Shown here piece after piece: positions 54,520 through 63,265 of a DNA stretch of 64,000 nt. The notes below the pieces were generated by a model, which was not told the DNA's origin, did no database searches, and was given only the letters and a program-made list of their open reading frames with translations. The translations under genes and the position numbers were made by a program. The stretch lies in assembly GCF_900106015.1 (NCBI RefSeq), contig NZ_LT629797.1, forward strand, positions 1,674,001-1,738,000, read 5' to 3'. How positions within the stretch are numbered: the first letter of the stretch is position 1; every line of letters starts with the position of its first letter. The DNA comes from Pseudomonas sihuiensis (GTDB taxonomy: Bacteria; Pseudomonadota; Gammaproteobacteria; Pseudomonadales; Pseudomonadaceae).

Positions 54520-55485
54520 ATGCGCCTGACCCGTCTCGCCTGCGCCGTCGCCTTCGGCCTGGCCTGTCACTCGGCCCTTGCCGCCACCGCCTACGTGTCC
54601 AACGAGAAGGACGACAGCATCAGCGTCATCGACCTCGACAGCCTCGAAGTCACCGCCACCCTCGACGTCGGCATGCGCCCACGCGGGTTGCTGCTGTCCT
54701 CCGACAACAAGCTTTTGTACATCTGCGCCAGCGACTCGGACCGGGTGCAGGTGATGGATCTGGCCACGCGCAAGATCATCAAGGAACTACCCTCCGGCGC
54801 CGACCCCGAGCAGTTCGCCCTGCACCCCAACGACCGCTGGCTGTACATCTCCAATGAGGACGACGCCCTGGTCACCGTGGTCGACGCGCAGAGCGACGAA
54901 GTGCTGGCGCAGATCGAAGTCGGCGTGGAGCCCGAAGGCATGGCCGTCAGCCCGGACGGCAAATGGGCGGTCAACACCAGCGAGACCACCAACATGCTGC
55001 ACTGGATCGACACCACCACCAATCAACTGGTGGACAACACCCTGGTCGACCAGCGCCCGCGTCACGTCGAGTTCGACCAGGACGGCAAGCGCCTGTGGGC
55101 CTCGGCCGAAATCGGCGGCACGGTGACGGTGCTGGACGTCGACTCGCGCCAGGTGCTCAAGGTGCTCAACTTCGCCATCAAGGGCGTGCACCCGGACAAG
55201 GTGCAGCCGGTGGGGGTCAAGCTCACGGACGATGGCAAGTACGCCTTCGTCGCCCTCGGCCCGGCCAACCATGTGGCGGTGGTCGATGCGCAGAGCTACG
55301 AGGTGCTCGACTACCTGCTGGTGGGCCGGCGCGTCTGGCATATGGCCTTTACCCCGGATCAGCGACGCCTGCTGACCACCAACGGCGTCAGCGGCGATGT
55401 GTCGGTGATCGACGTCGACTCGCTCAAGGTGAGCAAGTCGATCCAGGTCGGCCGCTATCCCTGGGGCGTGGTGGTGACGCCATGA
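54520..55485 (+). CDS. YVTN-type beta-propeller, PQQ-catabolism-associated
   Basis: A 321-residue exported seven-bladed propeller (signal MRLTRLACAVAFGLACHSAL, start ATG 54520 after AAGAGG). The repeats have the YVTN pattern: AYVSNEKDDSISVIDLDSLE, LLYICASDSDRVQVMDLATR, WLYISNEDDALVTVVDAQSD, YAFVALGPANHVAVVDAQSY, RLLTTNGVSGDVSVIDVDSL. It has no quinoprotein cofactor residues that I can see. Its stop overlaps the ATPase start (ATGA), linking it to the ABC genes. Role unknown. Confidence 0.85.
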   Translation: MRLTRLACAVAFGLACHSALAATAYVSNEKDDSISVIDLDSLEVTATLDVGMRPRGLLLSSDNKLLYICASDSDRVQVMDLATRKIIKELPSGADPEQFALHPNDRWLYISNEDDALVTVVDAQSDEVLAQIEVGVEPEGMAVSPDGKWAVNTSETTNMLHWIDTTTNQLVDNTLVDQRPRHVEFDQDGKRLWASAEIGGTVTVLDVDSRQVLKVLNFAIKGVHPDKVQPVGVKLTDDGKYAFVALGPANHVAVVDAQSYEVLDYLLVGRRVWHMAFTPDQRRLLTTNGVSGDVSVIDVDSLKVSKSIQVGRYPWGVVVTP

Positions 55486-56294
55486 ACGCCCTGCAGGTGA
55501 GCGGCGTCGGCTTCACCTATGGCGCCCGCCAGGCCCTCAACGACCTGGCCTTCGAGCTGGCGCCGGGGCGCTTCGGTGCCCTGCTCGGCCCCAACGGCGC
55601 CGGCAAGTCCACGCTGATCGCCCTGCTTACCCGCCTCTTTGAGCTGCAGCAGGGCGATATCCAGATCTTCGGCCACAGCCTGCGCGATGAGCCGCGCCAG
55701 GCGCTGCGCCAGTTGGGTGTGGTGTTCCAGCAGAGCACGCTGGATCTCGACCTCTCGGTGCAGCAGAACCTCGCCTACCACGCCGCGCTGCACGGCATGC
55801 CGCGCCGCGAGGCGCAGGCGCGTATCGACGAGGAGCTGTTACGCCAGGATCTCGCCGAACGTCGTCACGACAAGGTGCGCACGCTCAACGGCGGCCACCG
55901 TCGCCGCGTGGAAATTTCCCGCGCCCTGCTGCATCAGCCGCGCCTGCTGCTGCTCGACGAAGCCAGCGCCGGACTCGATCCAGCCAGCCGCCTGGCGTTG
56001 GGCCGGCATGTGCGCAACCTATGCCGCGAACAGGGCCTGTGCGTGCTGTGGACGACCCACCTGCTGGACGAGATCGAGTCCAGCGACGACCTGTTGATTC
56101 TGCATCGCGGCGAGCGCGTGGCCAGCGGCAAGGCCGCCGAGTTCGGCGACCTGGCCACCAGTTTCGCCCGCCTGACCGGCGACGAGGCGCTGGGCCGTGG
56201 CCATGTGCGCGAAGCGATCCGGCCGAACCTGGATACCCAGGCCCGTAGGAGCGGCTTCAGCCGCGAACACCCCGCCGAGGAGCCGCAACCATGA
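55482..56294 (+). CDS. ABC transporter ATP-binding protein, PQQ-catabolism-associated
   Basis: A 270-residue ABC ATPase. Walker A is GPNGAGKST (about 36-44), the Q-loop is FQQ, the signature is the variant LNGGHRRRVEIS (not LSGGQ), Walker B is LLLLDEAS and the H-loop lies in WTTHLLDE. It resembles the ATPases of ABC-2 exporters. It overlaps the propeller and permease genes. The C-terminal tail (ARRSGFSREH) is encoded by a GTAGGAGCGGCTTCAGCCGC REP unit at 56245-56271 and is probably a late addition. The cargo is unknown. Confidence 0.9.
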   Translation: MNALQVSGVGFTYGARQALNDLAFELAPGRFGALLGPNGAGKSTLIALLTRLFELQQGDIQIFGHSLRDEPRQALRQLGVVFQQSTLDLDLSVQQNLAYHAALHGMPRREAQARIDEELLRQDLAERRHDKVRTLNGGHRRRVEISRALLHQPRLLLLDEASAGLDPASRLALGRHVRNLCREQGLCVLWTTHLLDEIESSDDLLILHRGERVASGKAAEFGDLATSFARLTGDEALGRGHVREAIRPNLDTQARRSGFSREHPAEEPQP

Positions 56295-57082
56295 CCGCCT
56301 ACTGGGAATGCCTGCGCGGCATCGTCCTGCGCGAATGGCTGCGCTTCGTCCTGCAGCGTTCGCGCTTTCTCAGCGCCCTGGTGCGCCCGCTGCTGTGGCT
56401 GCTGGTGTTCGCCGCCGGTTTCCGCGCCGCGCTGGGCATCGCCATCATCGAGCCGTACGACACCTACATCACCTACGACACCTACATCGTGCCGGGCCTG
56501 GCCTGCATGATCCTGCTGTTCAATGGCATGCAGGGTTCGCTGTCGATGGTCTACGATCGCGAGATGGGCAGCATGCGCGTGCTGCTCACCAGCCCGCTGC
56601 CGCGCGCCTTCCTGCTCGCCGCCAAGCTGCTGGCCACGGCACTGATCTCGCTGCTGCAGGTCTATGCCTTCCTCGCCATCGCCTGGGTGTATGGCGTGCA
56701 ACCGCCGGCCTGGGGCCTGCTCGCCGCCCTGCCGGCGCTGCTGCTGGTGGCGCTGCTGCTCAGCGCCCTGGGCCTGCTGCTGTCCAACGGCATCCGCCAG
56801 CTGGAGAACTTCGCCGGGGTGATGAACTTCGTCATCTTCCCGCTGTTCTTCCTCTCCTCGGCGCTCTACCCGCTGTGGAAGATGCGCGAGTCCAGCGAGT
56901 GGCTGTACTGGCTGTGCGCGGCCAATCCCTTTACCCATGCCGTGGAGCTGGTGCGCAACGCGCTGTACCTGCACCTGCATGTCGAGGCGCTGTTGATCTG
57001 CGCCGGCCTCACCGTGCTGCTGACGCTGCTCGCCGTAGCCAGCTTCAATCCGCAACATGCGGCGCTGCGCAAAGCGGGCTGA
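56291..57082 (+). CDS. ABC-2-type transporter permease, PQQ-catabolism-associated
   Basis: A 263-residue inner-membrane permease with six transmembrane segments and the ABC-2 signature region (FVIFPLFFLSSALYPLWKM, then ANPFTHAVELVRNALY). It overlaps the ATPase gene by 4 bp (ATGA). Together they form an exporter-type pair, unusual beside a periplasmic binding protein. The cargo could be a modified peptide, cofactor or heme-related compound; no evidence decides. Confidence 0.9.
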   Translation: MTAYWECLRGIVLREWLRFVLQRSRFLSALVRPLLWLLVFAAGFRAALGIAIIEPYDTYITYDTYIVPGLACMILLFNGMQGSLSMVYDREMGSMRVLLTSPLPRAFLLAAKLLATALISLLQVYAFLAIAWVYGVQPPAWGLLAALPALLLVALLLSALGLLLSNGIRQLENFAGVMNFVIFPLFFLSSALYPLWKMRESSEWLYWLCAANPFTHAVELVRNALYLHLHVEALLICAGLTVLLTLLAVASFNPQHAALRKAG

Positions 57083-57161
57083 AACCAGCAATGCACTTGA
57101 TCGTTGCTCTCGCTCCACGTGGGAATGGCTCTGCGTCCGCTGCCGAATGCAGCCCAAATCC

Positions 57162-57214
57162 GTAGGGCGGGTGCAACCCGCCAATAGCGCGACGGCGGGT
57201 TGCACCCGCCCTAC
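57162..57214. repeat. GTAGGGCGGGT-type REP pair
   Basis: GTAGGGCGGGTGCAACCCGC faces GCGGGTTGCACCCGCCCTAC. A sister pair is at 63354-63406. Confidence 0.78.
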
Positions 57215-57234
57215 GAACGTCTCAGCAGCCCCTC

Positions 57235-57251
57235 TACTACTTTGGTACTGG
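57235..57251. promoter_or_regulatory. exa-type box upstream of the rhodanese-like gene
   Basis: TACTACTTTGGTACTGG, 79 bp upstream of the start at 57331, with one mismatch to the box at 51869. Confidence 0.62.
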
Positions 57252-57330
57252 TTTTCCTCTCCAACGTAGAATTCCCAAGCCTGCGACCATGGCCTGTAAT
57301 ACCGCTACAAAAATAAGTAGAGACCTTGCC

Positions 57331-57906
57331 ATGAAGTACCGTCTGCCCGCGCAAGCAGGCCTGATGCTCGCCTCGGTGTTACTGGCCTGCCTTGCGCAAG
57401 CCGAAGATCTGTTCGACGCCGATGGTTATCGCAGCAGCCAGTACCGCAGCCCGACCCCATCCAGCCTGGAAGGCGTACAGATCGTCGATACTCCCGCCCT
57501 GCAAAAGCTCCTGGCAGAGCGCCCGGACACCCGCCTGATCGACGTTTATCGACGCCCCTTCGTGCAGGACCGCTTCGTCGAGGACGCGCCCCACTCGAAC
57601 CTGCCCGACAGCCTGTGGCTGGCCAACGTCGGCGACGGCAACCTGGCCCCGCAATGGCAGCGCTACTTCACCCACTACCTACACCAGCAGAGCCGTGGCG
57701 ACGTGCGCCAACCCTTCGTGTTCTACTGCCGCTCCGACTGCTGGCTGAGCTGGAATGCCGCGCGCCGCGCCCATGCCATGGGCTATCGCCAGCTCTACTG
57801 GTACCGTGACGGCATCGACGCCTGGGAGCAGGCCGGCCTGCCCCTGGTGCCCGCGCAACCAGCCGAACTGCCTGCCGCTTTCTTCACGCCCACTGCCACC
57901 CCATAA
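57331..57906 (+). CDS. rhodanese-like exported protein with CxxxCW motif, PQQ-catabolism-associated
   Basis: A 191-residue periplasmic rhodanese-fold protein with a signal peptide (MKYRLPAQAGLMLASVLLAC through AQA). The active-site region is FYCRSDCWLSWNAA (Cys133, Cys137, Trp138), with two cysteines instead of the single rhodanese nucleophile, and IDVYRRPF precedes it. It belongs to a family found only with PQQ dehydrogenase/ABC loci. A sulfur- or thiol-transfer role feeding the SoxYZ-like carrier is an attractive inference. It is followed by erbR. Confidence 0.86.
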   Translation: MKYRLPAQAGLMLASVLLACLAQAEDLFDADGYRSSQYRSPTPSSLEGVQIVDTPALQKLLAERPDTRLIDVYRRPFVQDRFVEDAPHSNLPDSLWLANVGDGNLAPQWQRYFTHYLHQQSRGDVRQPFVFYCRSDCWLSWNAARRAHAMGYRQLYWYRDGIDAWEQAGLPLVPAQPAELPAAFFTPTATP

Positions 57907-57929
57907 TCACAACAACGAGGTGAAAGGCC

Positions 57930-58595
57930 ATGTACAAGATTCTGATTGCCGACGACCATCCGCTGTTTCGTGAAGCCATCCATAACGTCATCGCCGACGG
58001 TTTTCCCGGCAGCGAGATCATGGAAACCGCCGACCTGGACAGCGCCCTGGAGCTGACCCAAAGCCACGACGACCTGGATCTGATCCTGCTCGACCTGAAC
58101 ATGCCCGGCATGCACGGCCTGGGCGGGCTGATGAACCTGCGTAACGAGGCGCCGACCATCCCGGTGGTGATCGTCTCCGCCGAGCAGGACAAGCAGATCG
58201 TGCTGCAGGCCATCACCTACGGCGCAGTGGGTTTCATCACCAAGTCCTCGCCACGCGCGCAGATGACCGAGGCCATCGCGCAGATCCTCGACGGCAACGT
58301 CTACCTGCCGCCGGACATCATCCGCTCGCAGAAGAGCGGCGGCCATCGCCACCACCCCGACCACCACAGCATCTCGCCGGAGCTGCTGCAGGCGCTGACG
58401 CGCAAGCAGTTGCTGGTGCTCGAACGCATGACCAAGGGCGAGTCGAACAAGCAGATCGCCTACAGCCTGGATATCGCCGAAACCACGGTCAAAGCGCACG
58501 TCTCGGCCATCCTGCGCAAGCTCAACGTGCACAACCGTGTGCAGGCCATTCTCTCGGCTGGCGATATCGATTTCGCGTCCTATCTGCGGCGCTAG
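57930..58595 (+). CDS. erbR: LuxR-type response regulator ErbR (AgmR)
   Basis: A 221-residue NarL-type regulator: receiver Asp55 ([13 protein letters not shown]), Lys in [10 protein letters not shown], a His-rich linker ([11 protein letters not shown]) and a LuxR HTH ([20 protein letters not shown], then [20 protein letters not shown]). It matches AgmR/ErbR, the master activator of PQQ-dependent alcohol oxidation in pseudomonads. No cognate kinase gene adjoins it; ErcS or NahK-type soluble kinases encoded in this window are candidates. It is the other candidate binder of the recurring promoter box. Confidence 0.9.
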   Translation: MYKILIADDHPLFREAIHNVIADGFPGSEIMETADLDSALELTQSHDDLDLILLDLNMPGMHGLGGLMNLRNEAPTIPVVIVSAEQDKQIVLQAITYGAVGFITKSSPRAQMTEAIAQILDGNVYLPPDIIRSQKSGGHRHHPDHHSISPELLQALTRKQLLVLERMTKGESNKQIAYSLDIAETTVKAHVSAILRKLNVHNRVQAILSAGDIDFASYLRR

Positions 58596-58727
58596 CTCGG
58601 CAAGAGTGAGCGTCGATCCCGCGCATAGCACCTGGGCTCCCGCCTTCGCGGGAGTGACACACGAGGCTGTCCTGACTCCCGTCATCAACCCGTGCTAAAA
58701 CGGCGGCCTCACCGATTGGAGTCCACC

Positions 58728-59147
58728 ATGCACATCCGCCCCTTCCAGCTCTCCGACGAAGCCGCCGTCGTCGACCTCTGGCAACGCTGCGACCTGACCC
58801 GCCCCTGGAACGATCCGCACAAGGACATCCAGCGCAAGCTGCAGGTGCAGCCCGAGCTGTTTCTGGTAGGCGAGATCGACGGCAAGCTGGTGGCCTCGGC
58901 CATGGCCGGCTACGAGGGCCATCGCGGCTGGGTCAACTATCTGGCGGTGTGTCCGGAGCAACGCCAGCAAGGCCTGGCCCGTCAGTTGATGGCGTATATC
59001 GAAGAACAGTTGCTGGCCCTGGGCTGCCCCAAGCTCAGCCTGCAGGTGCGCGATACCAACGCGGCGGCATTGGCCTTCTATGAGCGGCTTGGCTACAAGG
59101 TCGATGCATCCGTCAGCCTGGGCAAGCGCCTGATCGCGGATGATTGA
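58728..59147 (+). CDS. GNAT-family acetyltransferase (YpeA-like)
   Basis: A 139-residue GNAT acetyltransferase starting MHIRPFQLSDEAAVVDLWQR at ATG 58728. It contains the acetyl-CoA-binding motif A (VNYLAVCPEQRQQGLARQLM) and motif B (NAAALAFYERLGYKVD), as in YpeA. Its substrate is unknown. It is separated from erbR by a 132-bp spacer and is probably unrelated to alcohol metabolism. Confidence 0.88.
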   Translation: MHIRPFQLSDEAAVVDLWQRCDLTRPWNDPHKDIQRKLQVQPELFLVGEIDGKLVASAMAGYEGHRGWVNYLAVCPEQRQQGLARQLMAYIEEQLLALGCPKLSLQVRDTNAAALAFYERLGYKVDASVSLGKRLIADD

Positions 59148-59163
59148 CGAGGTGCCCGTATCG

Positions 59164-59362
59164 TAGCCCGGATGCAATCCGGGGCAGAACGGCGTGATCT
59201 TTCCCGGATTGCATCCGGGCTACGGGCTCGCTGAGCAGACGCCAGCAACAGCTACTCACGACTCACAAATATAGCCCCCTTGCGGGTGCTGCTTTTTGTA
59301 GGAGCCCGCTTGCGGGCGATCCATGTATCCGTGGCCTGATCGCCGGCAAGCCGGCTCCTACA
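59164..59362. repeat. REP pairs between the acetyltransferase and nahK
   Basis: GTAGCCCGGATGCAATCCGG faces CCGGATTGCATCCGGGCTAC (59164-59222). GTAGGAGCCCGCTTGCGGGC faces GCCGGCAAGCCGGCTCCTAC (59298-59361). They fill most of the 291-bp spacer. Confidence 0.78.
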
Positions 59363-59438
59363 AATACCGTCCGATTGCGACTCACGACCTGTAAACCTGC
59401 CCGCTGAACAGGCAGCGCCCTACGGATATGACCCGCGA

Positions 59439-62081
59439 TCAAGTCCCCGCCCCACGCTCCATCAGGTGACTCATCGCCGCCTTCAGCTTCATCGGCCGCA
59501 CCGGTTTGTGCAGCAGGCTGTGGCCCAGCTCGCGCATCTGCTGCTTGAGCTCGTTGCTGTAGTTGGCGGTGATCATCAGCGCAGGTAGCGGCGTGCTGCG
59601 CCGGGCGTTGATCTGCGCCACGGCGTCGACGCCATTGCGCTCGTCGTCGAGGTGGTAGTCGGCGATCAGCAGGTCGGCTTCGGCGTGGTAGTTGTCCACC
59701 TGGCGCGCCAGGTCTTCTTCACTCAGCGCAGTAACCACGCGGCAGCCCCAGCCTTCGAGCAGGGTGCGCATGCCGGCGCAGATCGCCGCGTCGTTATCCA
59801 GCACCCATACCCGCGCACCGCTGAGGCGTTCGAGCAATTGATTCGGGCTGTCCTGCACCGTACGCACACGCGGCGCGCGGCGGGTCAGTGGCACTTCCAC
59901 GGCGAACATCGAGCCCCTGCCCTGCTGCGATGCCACGCGGATGCGGTGGCCGAGCATGCCCGCAATCTTCTCGACGATCGCCAGGCCCAGGCCCAGGCCG
60001 CGATCCTGCTTGCGCTGCACGTTATCGCCGCGTTTGAACTCCTGGAATATCTCCACCAACTTGTCCTGGGCGATGCCGATGCCGGTGTCCCAGACTTCGA
60101 TGGACAGGCTGTTTCCGCGCCGTCGGCAGCCCAGCAGGATGCGCCCGCTGGCGGTGTAGCGAATGGCGTTGCTGAGGAAGTTGCGCAGGATCCGCGCCAG
60201 CAGTTGTACGTCGCTGCGTACCAGGGCCGAGCTGGGCAGGTAATCCAGGCGCAGGCCTTCGCTGCGGGCGATCTGGTGATACTCGGCGGCCAGGTTCTCC
60301 AGCAGCTCGCTGACGGCGAATGGTGCGATATCAGGCTTGATCACCCCGGCATCGAGCTTGGAAATGTCCACCAGCGTGCCGAGCAGACTCTCCACGTCTT
60401 CCAGCGAGTTGCTGACGTTGCGCACCAGCGGCGCACAGCCTGACAGGTCGCGTTTCTCCAACAAGGCACTGGTGAACAGCCGCGCAGCATTGAGCGGCTG
60501 AAGCAGGTCATGGCTGACCGCGGCGAGGAACTTGGTCTTGGACAGGTTGGCCTGCTCGGCCTCGCCCTTGGCATCACGCAGGCGCGCTTCCATCTGCGTG
60601 CGCTCGTCGATCTCGCGGCGCAGCTGGTCGTTCACCGTGGTCAGCTCGGCGGTGCGCTCGCGCACGCGCTGTTCCAGGTGTTGATAAGCCTGGTGTAGTG
60701 CTTCGGCGGTGCGGCGACGCTCGGTGATGTCGCGGATCAGCACGAAGATGCCGACCACCTCGCCACTGGCCTGACGGTTGGGCACGTAGGAACGCAGCAT
60801 GTAGCGCTCCTGGCCGTTGTGGTTGGTTTCGGCGAATTCGAAGGTCACGCTCTCGCCGGACAGCGCCAGTTCGACGTAGGGCTCCAGGCGCTGGCAATGC
60901 TCCTCGCTGTGCACTTCGCGCAGGCTCTGGCCGAGCATGGCGCCGCGTGGCCAGCAGTACCACTCCTCGTAGACCTTGTTGGTGAATTCGTAGACCAGGT
61001 CGGCCGACAGGTAGGCGATCAGCGCCGGCACGTGGTCGGTGATCAGGCGAATCCAGCGCTCGCTGTCGCTCAGCGCCTGGGCCTGGCGATGGCGCTCGGT
61101 GATGTCGGTGAAGGTGTTGACAAAGCCACCAGTGGGCAGCGGATGGGTGCGCACTTCCAGCATGCGCCCGTCGAACAGACGCACCTCCACCTGGCGCAGC
61201 GGATTGCCGGCGGCATCGCGGCTGTCCGGGGTCAGCGGCTCAAGTTCGCTTTCCGCCATCACTTCGGCGAACGGCCGATGGGCGTTGATCGGCGCCAGCC
61301 CGCAGAGCTCGAGGAAGCGGTGGTTCCACAATTCCAGCGCGCCCTCGGCATTGACCATGGCCATGCCCTGCGACAGGTTGTCGACCGCGCGCTGCAGCAG
61401 GCGCGACTTCTGCGCCAGGGCCTGCTCGCGGCGCAGCGCCTCGCTCTGCTTCACCTCGGTGATGTCGGTGTAGAGGATCACCAGCCCACCTTCGCGGGTC
61501 GGCCGCTCACTGACCTGCACCCAGCGCCCGTCCTGCAGGCGGAACAGGCTCGGCTCGCCTTCCTTGCCCAGCTGCGCTTCTACCACCAAACCGGTGCTGC
61601 GGCTCAGCCGGCGAATTTCCTCCAGCCGCGTGCCGGTGCCGATGCGCGCGCGGCTACGCGCCCACAGCGCCTTGAAACGGCTGTTGAACAGCACGATGCG
61701 CTGACGATCATCGAACAGCACGAAGGCATCGGAGATGCTCTCGATGGCGTCGATCAAATGCTGGTGCGCAGTCTCGGCACGCAAGCGCGCATCGCTGAGC
61801 AACTGGTTGCTGGATTTCAGCTCAGCCATCGCCTGGTTCAGCGCATCGGTGCGCTCGCGCACTTGCTCGGAGAGCACCACCGAATGCTGGAAGGCCGCGT
61901 AGGCGTCATCGCCACGGGAATGGATCGACTCAACCCGTTCGATCAGCGCGGCGTTGATGCGCTTGAGCTTGGCGTTCTCCTGCTCCAGCGCCGCACAACG
62001 TGCCTGCAGCTCAGCGCTCGCCACGCCCAACAGGTCGGCCAATGGCGACACCGGTGAAGGTCTGGTTGATGTGCATGCCAT
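59439..62081 (-). CDS. nahK: multi-PAS hybrid histidine kinase NahK (ErcS')
   Basis: An 880-residue soluble hybrid kinase: an N-terminal coiled coil, three PAS domains (about 105-215, 220-335, 340-460), a coiled coil, HisKA with His in LAAVSHDLLQPLNAARLF, HATPase_c (ILRNFLSNAIRYT, DTGIGIAQDKLVEIFQEF, GLGLGLAIVEKIAGMLG) and a C-terminal receiver with Asp in LLIADYHLDDERNG. In P. aeruginosa the orthologous NahK is inhibited by NO-bound NosP and influences biofilm and exa regulation (ErcS'). Its start (ATG 62081, GGAG nine bases upstream) lies 71 bp inside nosP. Confidence 0.9.
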   Translation of the reverse strand: MACTSTRPSPVSPLADLLGVASAELQARCAALEQENAKLKRINAALIERVESIHSRGDDAYAAFQHSVVLSEQVRERTDALNQAMAELKSSNQLLSDARLRAETAHQHLIDAIESISDAFVLFDDRQRIVLFNSRFKALWARSRARIGTGTRLEEIRRLSRSTGLVVEAQLGKEGEPSLFRLQDGRWVQVSERPTREGGLVILYTDITEVKQSEALRREQALAQKSRLLQRAVDNLSQGMAMVNAEGALELWNHRFLELCGLAPINAHRPFAEVMAESELEPLTPDSRDAAGNPLRQVEVRLFDGRMLEVRTHPLPTGGFVNTFTDITERHRQAQALSDSERWIRLITDHVPALIAYLSADLVYEFTNKVYEEWYCWPRGAMLGQSLREVHSEEHCQRLEPYVELALSGESVTFEFAETNHNGQERYMLRSYVPNRQASGEVVGIFVLIRDITERRRTAEALHQAYQHLEQRVRERTAELTTVNDQLRREIDERTQMEARLRDAKGEAEQANLSKTKFLAAVSHDLLQPLNAARLFTSALLEKRDLSGCAPLVRNVSNSLEDVESLLGTLVDISKLDAGVIKPDIAPFAVSELLENLAAEYHQIARSEGLRLDYLPSSALVRSDVQLLARILRNFLSNAIRYTASGRILLGCRRRGNSLSIEVWDTGIGIAQDKLVEIFQEFKRGDNVQRKQDRGLGLGLAIVEKIAGMLGHRIRVASQQGRGSMFAVEVPLTRRAPRVRTVQDSPNQLLERLSGARVWVLDNDAAICAGMRTLLEGWGCRVVTALSEEDLARQVDNYHAEADLLIADYHLDDERNGVDAVAQINARRSTPLPALMITANYSNELKQQMRELGHSLLHKPVRPMKLKAAMSHLMERGAGT

Positions 62082-63174
62082 TGAACTGCTCTCCGTAGGT
62101 GTTGAAGCCGATCACCCGCTGCTGGCGCAGCAGTGTGGCGACCGACTCGACGCCGCCATCGTTCTCGATCTCCAGGCGGCGCAGGAAGCAGTCGCAGCCG
62201 ATGGTCAGCAGCAGCGGACCGAGTCGCTGCACCAACCCGGCGAACAACTGCTGCAGGTTCGGCAGCAAGGGGCCGGGGTGCATGGCGGTGAGGACGATGC
62301 CGTTCTCCACCGCGCAGTAGAAGGTCAGGCTGAGGTCGTCGTGCACCTGCTGGATCGAGCGCACGTAGTAGTGATCGCTGATCCGCACCGCCAGCGGATA
62401 GGCGGCGAACGCGCGCAGATCCAGAGCCTCGATCGGCAGGCCGATCAGGTCGGCATATTCCTGCGCGGCCGGCGCGGCATTGAGCTCGTACACCCGGCGC
62501 GTGGCGCTGTCGGCACGGGTCACCACCAGCTTTTCCGCACTGGGCTGGATGTGATGGGTGCTGAACACCTCGAACTCCAGCCAGGTATTGAACAGCACCA
62601 CCACCGCCGCGCCGCTGTGGAAGCGCCCGCCGTGATAGACGTGGGTATGGGTCAGGTGGTTGTCGTCGCCAGCCGAACCGCCGAAGTGCGGGATGCTGCC
62701 CAGCGCCGCGCTGAGTGCGCCGAGCACCAATTCCTCGCGGCTGGAAAGGCCATCGAGCAGGGTCAGGGCGAAGCTATGGCCCTTGATCGAGGCCAGCTCG
62801 TTGCTGCGACAGTTCTTGACCAGGCCATCGACCAGTTGCTGCGCATCGAGCAGATTGAAGCGTTCCATCTCGTCGATCAGCACGCTGGCGATGGAGAAGC
62901 AGCGCAGGTCGAAGCCCAGCGCTACCACGCAGCCACGGCCATAGCCCTGCGGGGTGATCTCGCCGGCGCTGGTACAGCCGACCAGGCTGACGCCGCCGAA
63001 GTGGGCCTCCAGCGCCTGGCCGAGGCCGTCGAGGTCGTATTCAGCCGAGCAGAAGAACAGCACGAAACCGAGATAGGGATGGATCAGCTGACGTGCCAGT
63101 TCCTGGGCGGCCAATTCCACATCCTTCGTGCTGGAGACGGCGCTGAGCACGCCCTCCGACTGTTCCAAGGCCAT
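62011..63174 (-). CDS. nosP: FIST-domain heme/NO sensor NosP
   Basis: A 387-residue FIST_N/FIST_C protein (start ATG 63174, MALEQSEGVLSAVSS). FIST_N includes YLGFVLFFCSAEYDLDGLGQ and VSLVGCTSAGEITPQGYGRG, with GGSAGDDNHLTHTHVYHGGR in the middle; FIST_C ends EQFNGMHINQTFTGVAIGR. In pseudomonads this protein binds heme and NO and inhibits the neighbouring kinase. The 71-bp overlap with nahK and an exa-type box 64 bp upstream tie NO sensing to alcohol oxidation. Heme binding is from homology. Confidence 0.88.
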   Translation of the reverse strand: MALEQSEGVLSAVSSTKDVELAAQELARQLIHPYLGFVLFFCSAEYDLDGLGQALEAHFGGVSLVGCTSAGEITPQGYGRGCVVALGFDLRCFSIASVLIDEMERFNLLDAQQLVDGLVKNCRSNELASIKGHSFALTLLDGLSSREELVLGALSAALGSIPHFGGSAGDDNHLTHTHVYHGGRFHSGAAVVVLFNTWLEFEVFSTHHIQPSAEKLVVTRADSATRRVYELNAAPAAQEYADLIGLPIEALDLRAFAAYPLAVRISDHYYVRSIQQVHDDLSLTFYCAVENGIVLTAMHPGPLLPNLQQLFAGLVQRLGPLLLTIGCDCFLRRLEIENDGGVESVATLLRQQRVIGFNTYGEQFNGMHINQTFTGVAIGRPVGRGER

Positions 63175-63237
63175 ATCACGCCCCAATGCACCTGCTGATC
63201 ATGGGGAAATTCTACGAGGCCGGCGCTGCCCGCCCCA

Positions 63238-63255
63238 TGCTACTTGAGTACTGGG
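63238..63255. promoter_or_regulatory. exa-type box upstream of nosP (divergent form)
   Basis: TGCTACTTGAGTACTGGG retains the CTACTT and GTACTGG arms of the box at 57235. It is 64 bp upstream of the nosP start. Confidence 0.45.
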
Positions 63256-63265
63256 TAGTCGATCC

